42,106 nt of DNA from CAZOWW01 sp964583765. Its GTDB lineage: Bacteria; Actinomycetota; Actinomycetes; Actinomycetales; Kineosporiaceae. Numbering within the stretch: the first letter of the stretch is position 1; each line of letters starts with the position of its first letter. This document shows, piece after piece, positions 23,320 through 32,422 of this stretch. The notes below the pieces were generated by a model. That model made no database searches, had not been told where the DNA came from, and saw nothing but the letters and a program-made list of their open reading frames with translations. Location of the stretch: contig CAZOWW010000034.1 of assembly GCA_964583765.1 (NCBI GenBank), forward strand, positions 1 through 42,106, read 5' to 3'. The position numbers and the translations under genes were made by a program.

Positions 23320-25959
23320 TCAGGGCACCCGCACGGATGCGAAGCGCCGGAGCCGCAGCGAGTTGGTGACCACGAAGACCGAACTGAACGCCATCGCAGC
23401 ACCGGCCAGCAGAGGATTGAGCAGTCCCGCCGCGGCCAGGGGCAGGGCGGCCACGTTGTAGGCGAAGGCCCAGAAGAGATTGCCGCGGATCGTGGCCAGG
23501 GTCCGCCGGGACAGCTTGATGGCGTCCACCGCGGCGAGCAGATCCCCCGAGACCAGCGTGAGATCGCTCGCCTCGATCGCGACATCGGCGCCCGTGCCCA
23601 TGGCCAGCCCCAGGTCGGCGCGGGCCAGAGCGGCCGCGTCATTGACACCGTCCCCCACCATGGCGACCACCCGGCCCTCGGCCTGGAGCCCCGCGACCAC
23701 GTCGGCCTTGTCCTGCGGCAGCACCTCAGCGATCACCTGGTCGATGCCCACCGCCGTGGCCACGCTCGCCGCGACGCGGGCGTTGTCCCCGCTGAGCAAC
23801 ACGGGTGTGAGCCCCAATGCGCGCAGTGCGCTCACGGCCGAGGCGCTGGTCGGCCGGGGGGTGTCGGCCACGACCAGCAGGCCGCGAGCCCGCCCGCCCC
23901 AGGCCACCAACACGGTCGTCCCGCCGTCCGCCTCGGCACGACTCCGGGCCTCGGCCAGGTCACCGGGTACCGCGACCTCCTCGGCCGCAAGGAACGCGGC
24001 ACGCCCGGCCAGCACCTCGTGACCGTCGACCGCCCCTCGCACACCGAGCCCTGCGGTGGCCCGGAAGGCCCCGACGGAGGGCAGCACGCCGAACCGATCC
24101 TGAGCGGCCTGCACCACGGCCCGGCCGATCGGATGCTCCGAGGCACTCTCCACGGCGGCCGCCCGGCGCAGCACCTCATCGGCGTCCTCGCCGGACCCGG
24201 CGACGACCTCGACGAGCCTCATCACGCCGCTGGTCACCGTGCCCGTCTTGTCCAGCACGATCGTGTCCACGCGGCGGGTGGACTCCAGGATCTGCGGTCC
24301 CCGGATCAGGACCCCCAGCTGGGCACCCCGCCCGGTGCCCACGAGGAGCGCCGTCGGCGTGGCCAGTCCCAGGGCACAGGGGCAGGCAATGATCAGGACG
24401 GCGACCGCGGCGGTGAACGCGCTCGTGGCCCCTGCCCCGGCCAGCAGCCAGCCGGCCAGGGTCGCCAGGGCGCCGAGCACGACGACGGGCACGAAGACGG
24501 CCGAGACCCGGTCCGCGAGCCGCTGCACCGGAGCCTTGCCGGCCTGCGCCTGCGTGACCAGCCGGGCGATCTGGGCGAGGGCGGTGTCGGCGCCCACCCG
24601 GGTCGCGCGCACCACCAGGCGGCCGCCCGCGTTGACGGTGGCGCCGGTGACCGGGTCGCCGGGGGCGACGTCCACCGGCACCGACTCGCCGGTGAGCAGG
24701 CTCGCGTCCACCGCGGAGGCACCCTCGACGACGGTCCCGTCGGTGGCCACCTTCTCGCCGGGACGAACCACGAAGAGCTCCCCCACCACCAGGTCCGCCA
24801 CCAGGATCCGGGTCTCGTGACCGCCCCGGAGCACCCCCACGTCCTTGGCCCCCAGCTCGAGCAACGCGCGGAGCGCGGCCCCCGACCGGCGCCGGGCCCG
24901 GGCCTCGAAGTACCGGCCCAGCAGGATCAGGGTCGTCACCCCCGCGGCCACCTCGAGATAGAGCTCGGCGTGGTCCCCGCCGCTGCGACCCGGGACCAGC
25001 TGGAACGCCATGCGCCGGCCCGGCTCGCCCGCCCCGCCGAGGAACAGCGCCCACAGGGACCAACCGAACGCGGCCAGCACACCGACCGAGACAAGGGTGT
25101 CCATGGTGGCTGCCCCATGTCGTGCGTTGCGGGCAGCCGCACGATGGAACGGCCAAGCCCCCCAGACCACCACTGGTGCGGCCAGGGTCAGCGAGGCCCA
25201 CTGCCAGAAGCGGAACTGCAGGAACGGCACCATCGACATCGCCAGCACCGGCAGGCTCAGCGCCGCCGAGACCAGCAGCCGTTGCCGCAGGGCTGCGGCC
25301 TGCGCGGCATGCGCCACGTGCGGGTCGTCGTCGCGCACCGCGGGAACGGCGCTTCGGGACGGCGCGAGGGCGGCGGCGTGGAACTGCCCGGATTCGTGGA
25401 CCCGCGCCTCGGTGTCGATGCCGGCCCCGTCGGAGTCAGTGTCTGCCCCGTCCGGGTCGATGCCGTCCTCGTCGGAGCGGGCCGGGCGCCCCTCGCCCAC
25501 CTCACCGACCTGGAGAACGCCACCGGTACCGTCCAGGCCCCACGCGCCGTCGGCGCGGCCGTCCCTGCACATACCCGGCACGCCGTCCACGCCCTGCGCT
25601 CCACCCGGGTGAAGGGGCCCCGCGGCCGGGGTGGCGAGCCGTGCGGTGTACCCGGTGGCGTGGACCGTCGCGATCAGCCGCTCGGGTTCGAGCAGGGCCG
25701 GGTCGTAGTGCACGGTGGCCGTCTCGGTGGCGTAGTTCACGCTGGCCTGCACCCCGTCGAGCCGGTTGAGCTTGCGCTCCACCCGCGCGGCACACGAGGA
25801 ACACGTCATGCCGCCGACGAGGAGCTCCACGAGGACGGGCTCGCCTGCCTCGGGATGCCCAGTCGCGAGATGTTCAGTGGCCAACCTGCCGCGCTCGGCG
25901 GCAGACGCCCCGACCGGAGACACCGGCTCGCTCCCCGGACGCTCTCCCCCTGTGGTCAT
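23320..25959 (-). CDS. copA: Copper-type P1B ATPase
   Basis: This 879-residue heavy-metal exporting ATPase has an HMA domain with GMTCSSC at 50-56 and eight expected membrane helices. It carries the TGES actuator motif, the transport motif IACPCALGLATP, the phosphorylation site DKTGTVT, SEHPIG and GDGVNDAAAL. CPC with GMTCSSC indicates Cu(I) efflux, using ATP at the membrane. Unusually, residues about 125-205 between the HMA and the first helix form an acidic Gly/Asp/Glu-rich insert (DPDGADTDSDGAGIDTE), longer than the usual linker. Start ATG 25959 follows GGCAGG. A CsoR-type box lies at 26077-26093 between cutA and copA. No copper chaperone is adjacent. Confidence 0.95.
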   Translation of the reverse strand: MTTGGERPGSEPVSPVGASAAERGRLATEHLATGHPEAGEPVLVELLVGGMTCSSCAARVERKLNRLDGVQASVNYATETATVHYDPALLEPERLIATVHATGYTARLATPAAGPLHPGGAQGVDGVPGMCRDGRADGAWGLDGTGGVLQVGEVGEGRPARSDEDGIDPDGADTDSDGAGIDTEARVHESGQFHAAALAPSRSAVPAVRDDDPHVAHAAQAAALRQRLLVSAALSLPVLAMSMVPFLQFRFWQWASLTLAAPVVVWGAWPFHRAAARNARHGAATMDTLVSVGVLAAFGWSLWALFLGGAGEPGRRMAFQLVPGRSGGDHAELYLEVAAGVTTLILLGRYFEARARRRSGAALRALLELGAKDVGVLRGGHETRILVADLVVGELFVVRPGEKVATDGTVVEGASAVDASLLTGESVPVDVAPGDPVTGATVNAGGRLVVRATRVGADTALAQIARLVTQAQAGKAPVQRLADRVSAVFVPVVVLGALATLAGWLLAGAGATSAFTAAVAVLIIACPCALGLATPTALLVGTGRGAQLGVLIRGPQILESTRRVDTIVLDKTGTVTSGVMRLVEVVAGSGEDADEVLRRAAAVESASEHPIGRAVVQAAQDRFGVLPSVGAFRATAGLGVRGAVDGHEVLAGRAAFLAAEEVAVPGDLAEARSRAEADGGTTVLVAWGGRARGLLVVADTPRPTSASAVSALRALGLTPVLLSGDNARVAASVATAVGIDQVIAEVLPQDKADVVAGLQAEGRVVAMVGDGVNDAAALARADLGLAMGTGADVAIEASDLTLVSGDLLAAVDAIKLSRRTLATIRGNLFWAFAYNVAALPLAAAGLLNPLLAGAAMAFSSVFVVTNSLRLRRFASVRVP

Positions 25960-26076
25960 GGGCGTTGCCTGCCTCTCGTCCGTCGCGACCCTGACCTTGT
26001 CCTAGGGCCGCTGCGCCCGAAGACGCCTGTCTGATCCGCCAGGACGGGTCTTCGCCCGTCCCCGCGGGGCAACGTG

Positions 26077-26093
26077 ATACCCCCCTACGGTAT
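26077..26093. promoter_or_regulatory. CsoR-type operator upstream of copA
   Basis: ATACC-N7-GGTAT (26077-26093) with a C-rich left half lies 118 bases before the copA start. It matches the inverted ATACCC-type sites bound by CsoR-family repressors. The CsoR-family gene at 32423 lacks the copper-ligand His, so another regulator may act here. Confidence 0.55.
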
Positions 26094-26174
26094 TCCGGGT
26101 GGGTGCGAACCGGCATGTCGGCGGTCGGACCCGTGTCAGGGCCTCGGGTTACCGGCCACCAGCGCCCCGGGTCG

Positions 26175-26513
26175 TCAGCGCGCATGTGTCTCTTCGACGA
26201 CCCAGCGCAGATAGGCGGGCTCACCGTCGACGACGGGCAGACAAAGGATCTCGGGGACCTCGTAGGCGTGGCGCTCCCGCAGGAAGGTCACGAGCTCCGG
26301 GTACCGCGTCCGCCCCGTCTTGAGCACGAGCTGCCATTCCTGGCCCGACTCGACGTGCCCCTGCCACCAGTAGGTACTCGTCACCGGCCCGGACACCTGC
26401 GCACAGGCAGCCAGGCGCGCCTCCACCGCGCCCCGAGCCAGGACATCGGCAGCCTCCGCGGAGTCCACCGTGGTCACGACCTGGCACACCTGCGACTCCG
26501 GCAGGACTTCCAT
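26175..26513 (-). CDS. cutA: CutA1-family divalent ion tolerance protein
   Basis: The 112-residue protein matches trimeric CutA1: QVVTTVDSAEAADVLARGAVEARLAACAQV, TSTYWWQGHVESGQEWQLVLKT and HAYEVPEILCLPVVDG. Each is a signature of this family, long linked with copper or divalent metal tolerance, though its biochemical role is uncertain. It is upstream of and on the same strand as copA, with the CsoR-type box between them. The start is ATG 26513. Confidence 0.9.
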   Translation of the reverse strand: MEVLPESQVCQVVTTVDSAEAADVLARGAVEARLAACAQVSGPVTSTYWWQGHVESGQEWQLVLKTGRTRYPELVTFLRERHAYEVPEILCLPVVDGEPAYLRWVVEETHAR

Positions 26514-26965
26514 CCGGGTACCCCCTCACCGAACACGACAGCTCGTCGTCACCGCACAGGACCACTGGTGGATCCCCTCGTCCTCGATCCTCCTCCGCGG
26601 CACTCTGCTCGGATCCCGTTTCGTGCCCTTCTCCGCGCTCTCTCCCCTCGCGCCCGTCTCCCCGTTCTTTCTCCCCCCGTCCTCTCCGATCGTGCCCGTT
26701 CCCTGTCCCATCCGCTCGTGCCCGTTCCCAGTGCTCTCCTCTCGGGCACATCACCTCGCCGTCCCGCCCGTCCTGTCCACCGCCCCTGGGCGGCGGCACG
26801 ACAAGCCGGCACCGGGAAGCCCTGGATGGCGCTCACCGACCCCTGGCAATTCACGGATCATCTGGACGCCGACCAGGACGTGATCTACCCTGCCGGCAGC
26901 GCGCACGGGGGTGCGAGTGGTCGGCGCCCGTCCCGCCGGCAGAACTCGACAGGCAGGGGGATGCC
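26514..26965. other. Intergenic region, no convincing gene
   Basis: This 450-base stretch lies between divergent cutA and vanW. A C/T-rich tract (26560-26700) dominates. A short frame from ATG 26826 (MALTDPWQFTDHLDADQDVI) ends in shadow sequence and I would not call it. No promoter motif is clear. Confidence 0.45.
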
Positions 26966-27775
26966 ATGCCGGAGAGCCGGGCACGAACAGCGGCCAGAAC
27001 CGTGGCCGGTCCGGCGGTGCGCCGGATGCGCCGCGAGCTGCAGTGGCGTCGCTGCCCCACAGAACTCGACCTTGCCACGGCACCGCCGGACGACTTCCCG
27101 CACACGGTGGCCCACCACGCCACCCCGCTCTTCCGTCGGCTCGCCGGGGTCGAGGACCAGCTCCAGGTGAACAAGGTCGTGAACCTCCGGCTCGCGGTGG
27201 CCAGGCTCGACGGCGTCGTGCTCCAACCCGAACAACGCCTGTCGTTCTGGTACCGCGTACGCAGGCCCACCCGACGCCGGGGTTTCCAGGAGGGCCTCGT
27301 CCTGCGGCAGGGCAGGCTCGACAAGGGCGTGGGCGGCGGGTTGTGCCAGCTCACGAACCTCATTCACTGGATGACCCTGTACACGCCCCTGACCGTCGTC
27401 GAACGGTGGCGGCACAGCTACGACATGTTCCCGGACATCGGACGCACCCAACCGTTCGGGACGGGCGCCACCTGCGCCTGGCCGGTTCTCGACCTCCAGA
27501 TCGAGAACCGCACCACCGTCGCGTTCAGGCTCGCCCTGCGGGTCACCGAGACCGAGCTCCAGGGCGAGTGGACCGCGCAAGTCCCGATCGCCACGAGCTA
27601 CGAGGTCTACGAGGCACACCACGCGATGACCAACGACGCCCCTGGGGTGTTCACCCGGCACAACGTGATCCGGCGCCGGGTCTTCGACGGCGAGCACGTG
27701 CAGGTCGACGACGAGCTGGTCACGGTCAACCAGGCCCGCATGCGCTACCAGCCGTTCCTCGAGTCCGGCCGCTGA
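26966..27775 (+). CDS. VanW-like protein
   Basis: The 269-residue protein matches the VanW family: RLAGVEDQLQVNKVVNLRLAV, QRLSFWYRVRRPTRRRGFQEGLVLRQG and GVGGGLCQLTNLIHWM (the G-G-G-x-C-Q motif), then CAWPVLDLQIENRT. VanW occurs in some vancomycin-resistance clusters, but its role is unknown and no VanA/VanX/VanH neighbours are present. There is no signal peptide. GGGGG six bases upstream supports ATG 26966. It converges on gltX. Confidence 0.88.
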   Translation: MPESRARTAARTVAGPAVRRMRRELQWRRCPTELDLATAPPDDFPHTVAHHATPLFRRLAGVEDQLQVNKVVNLRLAVARLDGVVLQPEQRLSFWYRVRRPTRRRGFQEGLVLRQGRLDKGVGGGLCQLTNLIHWMTLYTPLTVVERWRHSYDMFPDIGRTQPFGTGATCAWPVLDLQIENRTTVAFRLALRVTETELQGEWTAQVPIATSYEVYEAHHAMTNDAPGVFTRHNVIRRRVFDGEHVQVDDELVTVNQARMRYQPFLESGR

Positions 27776-27816
27776 GCTCGCCGTTCGGGGTCCGCCTCAA
27801 CCGAGCCGGATCCGAC

Positions 27817-29229
27817 CTACCCCAGCCGGCCCCGGGCCTGTCGCAGGCGGACGAGCGTGCGCTCGCGGCCGAGCACCTCCAGCGACTCGAACAGGGGCAG
27901 GCCCACCGTCTTGCCGGTCACGGCCACCCGCACCGGCGCCTGGGCCTTGCCGAGCTTGAGCTGCCGGGCCGTCCCGATCCGCTCCAGCTCCGCCTTGAGC
28001 TCAGCTGCCTGCCACGGCACGGTGGCGTAGGCGGCTCCGACCTCGTCCAGGAGCTCCGCGGCGTCCCCCTTCATCGCCTTGGCCCAGGACGCCTCGTCCA
28101 CCGGGGCGTCCGCGAGGAAGAAGTGGTCCACCATGCCGACGACGTCCGTCAGGAGCGCGGTGCGCGTCTGGGCGAGCTCGGCCACGGCCGCGAAGACCGC
28201 CGGGTCGTAGTCCTCGGCCTTCCAGGGCGTCCCGGCAGCGGTCAGCCAGGGCCGGCAGGCCTCGATGAACTCGGGCACGCTCAACGCGCGGATGTACTCG
28301 CCGTTGAAGGCACGGAGCTTCGCCTCGTCGAAGAACGCCGGGGACGGATTCACGTCCTCCAGCCGGAACCGACGCTCGATCTCGTCCCAGGGCAGGATCT
28401 CGGTGTCCTCGCCGGTGCCCCAGCCGAGCAGCATGAGGTAGTTCTTCATCGCCGAGGCCAGGTACCCCTCGGCCCGGTAGTCCTCCAGGGCCACCTTGTC
28501 CCGGCGCTTCGACAGCTTCTGGCGCTTGCTGTTGACCAGCACGGGGACGTGGGCCCAGACCGGCAGGCGTTCGGCACCGAGCGCGGCCCAGAGCAACTGC
28601 TGCTTGGGCGTGTTGGGCAGGTGCTCCTCGCCCCGGACGACGTGGGTGATCCCCATCGTGAGGTCGTCGACGACATTGGCGAGCAGGAACATCGCCGAGC
28701 CGTCCGCACGGGCGATGACGAAGTCCTCCAGATCGCGGTTGCCGAACTCCGGACGTCCGCGCACCAGGTCGACCACCGTCGTGACGCCCTCGTCCGGGGT
28801 GCGGAACCGCAGGGCCCGGCCCTCGCCCGCCTGCAGTCCGAGATCACGGCAGTGGCCGTCGTACCCGCTGTGCTGGTTGCCGGTGCGCGCGATCACTTCG
28901 TCCCGCGTGCAGCCGCAGTAGTAGGCGTGGCCCGAGGCCTTGAGGCGCTCGATCGCCTCGCGGTGCCGCTCCCCCTGCTCGGACTGCAGGTACGGCCCCT
29001 CGAAGGTGGGGTCCTCGGGGCTGATCCCGATCCAGGCCAGCGCGCTGAGGATGCCGTCGGTCCACTCGGGACGGTTGCGTGCGGCGTCGGTGTCCTCGAT
29101 CCGCAGCACGAACCGGCCCTGCCGACTCCTCGCGAAGATCCAGTTGAACAGCGCGGAGCGCGCCCCGCCGACGTGGAACATGCCGGTCGGGGACGGCGCG
29201 AAGCGCACACGCACAGGGGCCTCGGACAT
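27817..29229 (-). CDS. gltX: Glutamyl-tRNA synthetase
   Basis: This 470-residue class I aminoacyl-tRNA synthetase charges tRNA-Glu in the cytosol. It has RFAPSPTGMFHVGGARSALF (HIGH motif variant), CGCTRDE, RSDKR-region signatures VVRGEEHLPNTPKQQLL, and KLSKR (KMSKS motif, about 240). The C-terminal anticodon-binding domain has QLKLGKAQAPVRVAVTGKTVG. The length is typical. ATG 29229 begins MSEAPVRVRFAPSPTG, as expected. It is unlinked to the flanking genes; the next gene upstream (29381) is on the same strand. Confidence 0.97.
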   Translation of the reverse strand: MSEAPVRVRFAPSPTGMFHVGGARSALFNWIFARSRQGRFVLRIEDTDAARNRPEWTDGILSALAWIGISPEDPTFEGPYLQSEQGERHREAIERLKASGHAYYCGCTRDEVIARTGNQHSGYDGHCRDLGLQAGEGRALRFRTPDEGVTTVVDLVRGRPEFGNRDLEDFVIARADGSAMFLLANVVDDLTMGITHVVRGEEHLPNTPKQQLLWAALGAERLPVWAHVPVLVNSKRQKLSKRRDKVALEDYRAEGYLASAMKNYLMLLGWGTGEDTEILPWDEIERRFRLEDVNPSPAFFDEAKLRAFNGEYIRALSVPEFIEACRPWLTAAGTPWKAEDYDPAVFAAVAELAQTRTALLTDVVGMVDHFFLADAPVDEASWAKAMKGDAAELLDEVGAAYATVPWQAAELKAELERIGTARQLKLGKAQAPVRVAVTGKTVGLPLFESLEVLGRERTLVRLRQARGRLG

Positions 29230-29380
29230 GCTCCGACCCTACCGGCCGCAGAGTGCGGGCTCCGATCGGGCGGAGTCGCCGAGGACCAGGCCCTCACCAG
29301 AAGCCTCGGTCAGGTGCCGGGGTTCACGTCGGGGCATTGCTCGTCCCTGCCCTGGGCGCTGTGCGGGTTCGGCGCTGGGG

Positions 29381-31363
29381 TCAGGTGCGGGTGGGTTGCG
29401 GGGCGCGGGTGGGGCGGGTGGTCAGGGGGAGGTCGGGGCGGGTCAGGCGCAGGGTGGTCAGGCCGCCGGACAGGGTGGCCGAGCCGGGTAGGCCTTCCTG
29501 GTGCAGGATGCGCAGGGCCAGGTAGGACCGGAAGCCGGAGGCGCAGTAGACGAGCAGGGCAGGCCTCTGCCCCGATGGGGTGGGGGTCTGGGCCGCGGAC
29601 AGGGCTCCGGCGCGGGTGAGGGTGTGGCGGACCTCGTCGAGGCGTGCGCGCAGGGCGGTGTGGGGGATGTTCACGGCGCCGGGCAGGTGGCCGGTGGCGT
29701 ACTCCTGTGCGCTGCGCACGTCCAGCAGGACCACTCCGGGCGCGGAGTCGTCAGGGTCGGGCGGGGGATCGTCAGGATCGGGCGCGGGCTGTACCGGGTC
29801 CACCGCGTCCAGGGCCTCGAGGGTGTCGGGGGCGTCAGAGGTGTCAGGGGTGTCCGGGGCATCGGGGATGTCAGGGGCATCGGGGGTGTACCAGAGCACG
29901 GTGTCGCCGGCCAGGACGTTCTGGGCCACGAATCCGGCCTGGTTGACGGGGTCTTTGGCCGAGCCGAAGGGCGGGGCGTAGCAGAGTTCGAGGTCGGCCA
30001 GGTCGTGCACGCTCAGGTGGGCCCGGATCGCGGTGGCGATCACGTCGATTCGCTTGTCCACGCCCTCGCCGCCGGTGGCCTGGGCTCCCAGGACCGTCCC
30101 GTCGGGGGCGAACTGGAGTTTCAGGTGCATGCCCTGGGCCCCGGGGTAGTAGCCCGCGTGGTGGGCGGGGTGCACGTGGACCACGTGGTGGGCGATCCCC
30201 GCGGCGCGCAGAGCCTTCTCGCTCTTGCCGGTGGTGGCCGCGACGACGTCGAAGACCCGCACGATCGCCGTCCCGAGCACCGGGGTGCGCCGTGCGCGCC
30301 GTCCGAACAGGTGGTCGGCCGCGGCCCGGCCCTGGCGGTTCGCGGGTCCGGCCAGCGGTATCGCGGTGGGGGTGCCGGTCACGGCGTCGAGGACCTCGAT
30401 GGCATCGCCGACGGCATAGATGTCCGGGTCGCTGGTGCGCAGGGTGTCATCGACCAACACGTGCCCGCGCGGGCCCAGGGCCAGGCCCGCCGCGCGGGCC
30501 AGGGAACTCTGCGGACGCACCCCGACCGCCAGCAGGACCAGATCGGCGCCCAGTTCGCGTCCGTCGGACAAGTGGACCGTCACCGCGGTGTCCTGGGGAT
30601 TCGTGGCGGCCTCGATCCCCGCCAGGGACACCGAGGTGTGCACGTGCACCCCGGCGCGCACCAGGGCCTGCTCGACCGTACGGGCCAGTTCGGGGTCCAG
30701 GGGTGGCAGGACCTGCGCGGACAGTTCGACCACCTCGACCGCAAGGCCCCGGTGCACCAGGGCCTCGGCGACCTCCAGGCCGATGAAACCCGCGCCGACC
30801 ACCACCGCGCGCCGCGCACCCGCGCCCAGCAGGTCCTGCAGGGCATCGACGTCCGGGACGCTGCGCAGCACCCGCACCTGGGGCAGGTCCACCCCGGGCA
30901 GGGGCGGCACCACCGGGGCCGTGCCGGTGGCCAGGACCAGGGTGTCGTAGGGCTCGTCGTACTCCCGGCCCGAGGCCACCTCCCGCACCCGCACGGTGTG
31001 CGCGGACCGGTCCACCGCCACCACCAGATGGCCGGTGCGCACGTCCAAGGCCAGCGCCGCGGCCAGCGACTCGGGGGTGTGCAGGATCAGTTTCGACCGC
31101 TCGGGGATCTCCCCACTCAGGTGGTACGGCAGCCCGCAGTTGGCGAACGACACGTACGGGTCCTTCTCCAGCACCGTGATCCGCGCGTGCTCAGCCAATC
31201 GGCGCGCCCGCGCCGCGAAACTCATCCCCCCGGCCACCCCACCCACCACCACGATCCGCGGAACCGACCCGGAAGCAGGCACCGGTCCGGGCCGCGACAG
31301 GGTCTCCACCCCGACCCCGGACCCGTTCGTGGACTCGGACCCGTTCGTGGACTCGGCGCTCAT
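29381..31363 (-). CDS. CoA-disulfide reductase-like FAD enzyme fused to rhodanese
   Basis: The product has 660 residues. An N-terminal pyridine nucleotide-disulfide oxidoreductase has an FAD motif (VVVGGVAGGMSFAARARRLAEH), the single active Cys in FANCGLPYHLSGE (about residue 75) and NAD-binding VVVGAGFIGLEVAEAL. The dimerisation domain (PVLGTAIVRVFD and HPAHHAGYYPGAQGMHLKL) follows. A Pro/Asp-rich linker of P-D-A-P-D-x repeats then joins a C-terminal rhodanese domain with LLDVRSAQEYATGHLPGAVNIP and the catalytic Cys in LLVYCASGFRS (about 606). CoADR-Rhd enzymes act on CoA persulfides or disulfides and polysulfide. The long acidic linker is unusual. It probably shares an operon with the tiny Cys-rich gene upstream. 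Confidence 0.93.
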   Translation of the reverse strand: MSAESTNGSESTNGSGVGVETLSRPGPVPASGSVPRIVVVGGVAGGMSFAARARRLAEHARITVLEKDPYVSFANCGLPYHLSGEIPERSKLILHTPESLAAALALDVRTGHLVVAVDRSAHTVRVREVASGREYDEPYDTLVLATGTAPVVPPLPGVDLPQVRVLRSVPDVDALQDLLGAGARRAVVVGAGFIGLEVAEALVHRGLAVEVVELSAQVLPPLDPELARTVEQALVRAGVHVHTSVSLAGIEAATNPQDTAVTVHLSDGRELGADLVLLAVGVRPQSSLARAAGLALGPRGHVLVDDTLRTSDPDIYAVGDAIEVLDAVTGTPTAIPLAGPANRQGRAAADHLFGRRARRTPVLGTAIVRVFDVVAATTGKSEKALRAAGIAHHVVHVHPAHHAGYYPGAQGMHLKLQFAPDGTVLGAQATGGEGVDKRIDVIATAIRAHLSVHDLADLELCYAPPFGSAKDPVNQAGFVAQNVLAGDTVLWYTPDAPDIPDAPDTPDTSDAPDTLEALDAVDPVQPAPDPDDPPPDPDDSAPGVVLLDVRSAQEYATGHLPGAVNIPHTALRARLDEVRHTLTRAGALSAAQTPTPSGQRPALLVYCASGFRSYLALRILHQEGLPGSATLSGGLTTLRLTRPDLPLTTRPTRAPQPTRT

Positions 31364-31480
31364 GCTGGTCCCCTCTCTCACCCTCACCCGCAGGCCTCTC
31401 GCGCTCACCTGCAGGTCTGATCACTTCCCTGACACCCACGCGGTCCCGATCCCTGGTCGGCGCCCGCGGGCCCGATCACC

Positions 31481-31597
31481 TCAGCGGCAGGTGCACCGCT
31501 GTTCCTGCGGCACGCCCGTGAGCGCCTGGTCCACGTGCTGGCCGCACCCGGACCAGGTGATCTTCGAACACACCGCGCACACGACACGACTGCACAT
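31481..31597 (-). CDS. Small Cys-rich protein (38 residues)
   Basis: A short gene starts ATG 31597 with a perfect GGAGGAG eight bases upstream. It encodes MCSRVVCAVCSKITWSGCGQ, then HVDQALTGVPQEQRCTCR. Six cysteines and a His form CxxC (C7, C10), C-x2-H (C18, H21) and CxC (C35, C37) sets, compatible with a zinc-ribbon-like knot. Such tiny proteins occur near thioredoxin and rhodanese genes in actinobacteria. The strand and position just upstream of the CoADR-rhodanese gene, with an ATACC-GGTAT operator upstream, suggest the same regulon. Its role (metal-binding or redox sensing) is inferred. Confidence 0.75.
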   Translation of the reverse strand: MCSRVVCAVCSKITWSGCGQHVDQALTGVPQEQRCTCR

Positions 31598-31665
31598 GAC
31601 GGACTCCTCCACGGAACGACGGACGGCGCCTGCACCGACCACAGCCGGACGACCACGAGAACCAG

Positions 31666-31683
31666 AATACCCCCGAGGGTATT
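31666..31683. promoter_or_regulatory. CsoR-family operator AATACCC-N4-GGGTATT
   Basis: A perfect 7-bp inverted repeat around CCGA lies 69 bases upstream of the small Cys-rich gene start, between two divergent units. It has the ATACCC...GGGTAT form recognised by CsoR/CstR repressors; the 32423 product is the obvious candidate. Confidence 0.65.
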
Positions 31684-31944
31684 TCGACGCCAATGGCTCC
31701 GCTGGCGAACCCGGACCGGAGCGGCATACCGTTCCATATCAGCCCCCGCACGAGGCTCATCTCCACCACCCCACGAAGGGAAGATCCGATCGCCCGCGGA
31801 GGACGGGGTCTCCGGACGGGCAGGGTGACGTCTCGACCAGGCACCGCACCGAGCGGCCACGACCACACCCGAGCAAGCACCCGAGCAACTCGGGCGGCCG
31901 CGGGGACACCCCGGGAATGGAACCGGCACGTCCCGCGTTCCCCG

Positions 31945-31964
31945 AAATACCCATGCCGGTATTT
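31945..31964. promoter_or_regulatory. CsoR-family operator AAATACC-N6-GGTATTT
   Basis: An inverted repeat 14 bases before the thioredoxin ATG (31979) shares the ATACC/GGTAT half-sites of the sites at 31666 and 26077. It overlaps the region where the Shine-Dalgarno begins, so binding would block early transcription. Confidence 0.62.
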
Positions 31965-31978
31965 GAGAAGGAGACTCG

Positions 31979-32347
31979 ATGGCAACCGTCGACATCACCG
32001 AGAGCACCTTCGAGGCCACCGTCACCGCGCCGGGCATCGTCCTCGTGGACCTCTGGGCCTCCTGGTGCGGCCCGTGCCGGATGTTCGCGCCGGTCTTCGA
32101 GAAGGCCTCGGCGGCACACCCGGACATCGTGTTCGCCAAGGTGGACACCGATGCCGAGCAGCAACTCTCCGGCGAACTGGGCATCCGCTCCATTCCCACC
32201 CTCATGGCCTTCCGCGACGGGGTGATGCTCTTCAGCCAGCCCGGTGCACTGCCGGCCCCCGCACTGGAGGAGCTCATCAGCAAGTTGCGGGAGGTGGACA
32301 TGGACGACGTCCGCCGGCAGCTGGACGCCCAGACGAGGTCCGCCTGA
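31979..32347 (+). CDS. trxA: Thioredoxin
   Basis: The 122-residue protein has the WCGPC redox site (C30, C33), VLVDLWASWCGPCRMFAPVFE and the cis-Pro loop IRSIPTLMAF. It reduces protein disulfides in the cytosol, with electrons from thioredoxin reductase (not in this window). A GAGAAGGAG Shine-Dalgarno and the operator at 31945 precede ATG 31979. It is followed by the CsoR-family regulator 75 bases downstream, forming a probable two-gene unit. Confidence 0.93.
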   Translation: MATVDITESTFEATVTAPGIVLVDLWASWCGPCRMFAPVFEKASAAHPDIVFAKVDTDAEQQLSGELGIRSIPTLMAFRDGVMLFSQPGALPAPALEELISKLREVDMDDVRRQLDAQTRSA

Positions 32348-32422
32348 TCACGGCCACCAGCACCCCTACACCCCTCCCGACCACAGCAACACGCTCCCGG
32401 GCGACCACCAGGAGGGCCGGAC

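Noticed and set aside
22525..26034. An 1169-residue plus-strand frame across copA.
   Set aside because: It is the antisense shadow of copA, with low-complexity composition and no family motifs.
26826..26965. A short frame before vanW (MALTDPWQFTDHLDADQDVI).
   Set aside because: No ribosome-binding site and the frame decays into shadow sequence; coding support is too weak.
26911..29619. A 902-residue plus-strand frame over vanW and gltX.
   Set aside because: The true coding frames (VanW signatures and HIGH/KLSKR motifs of gltX) are in other frames or on the other strand.
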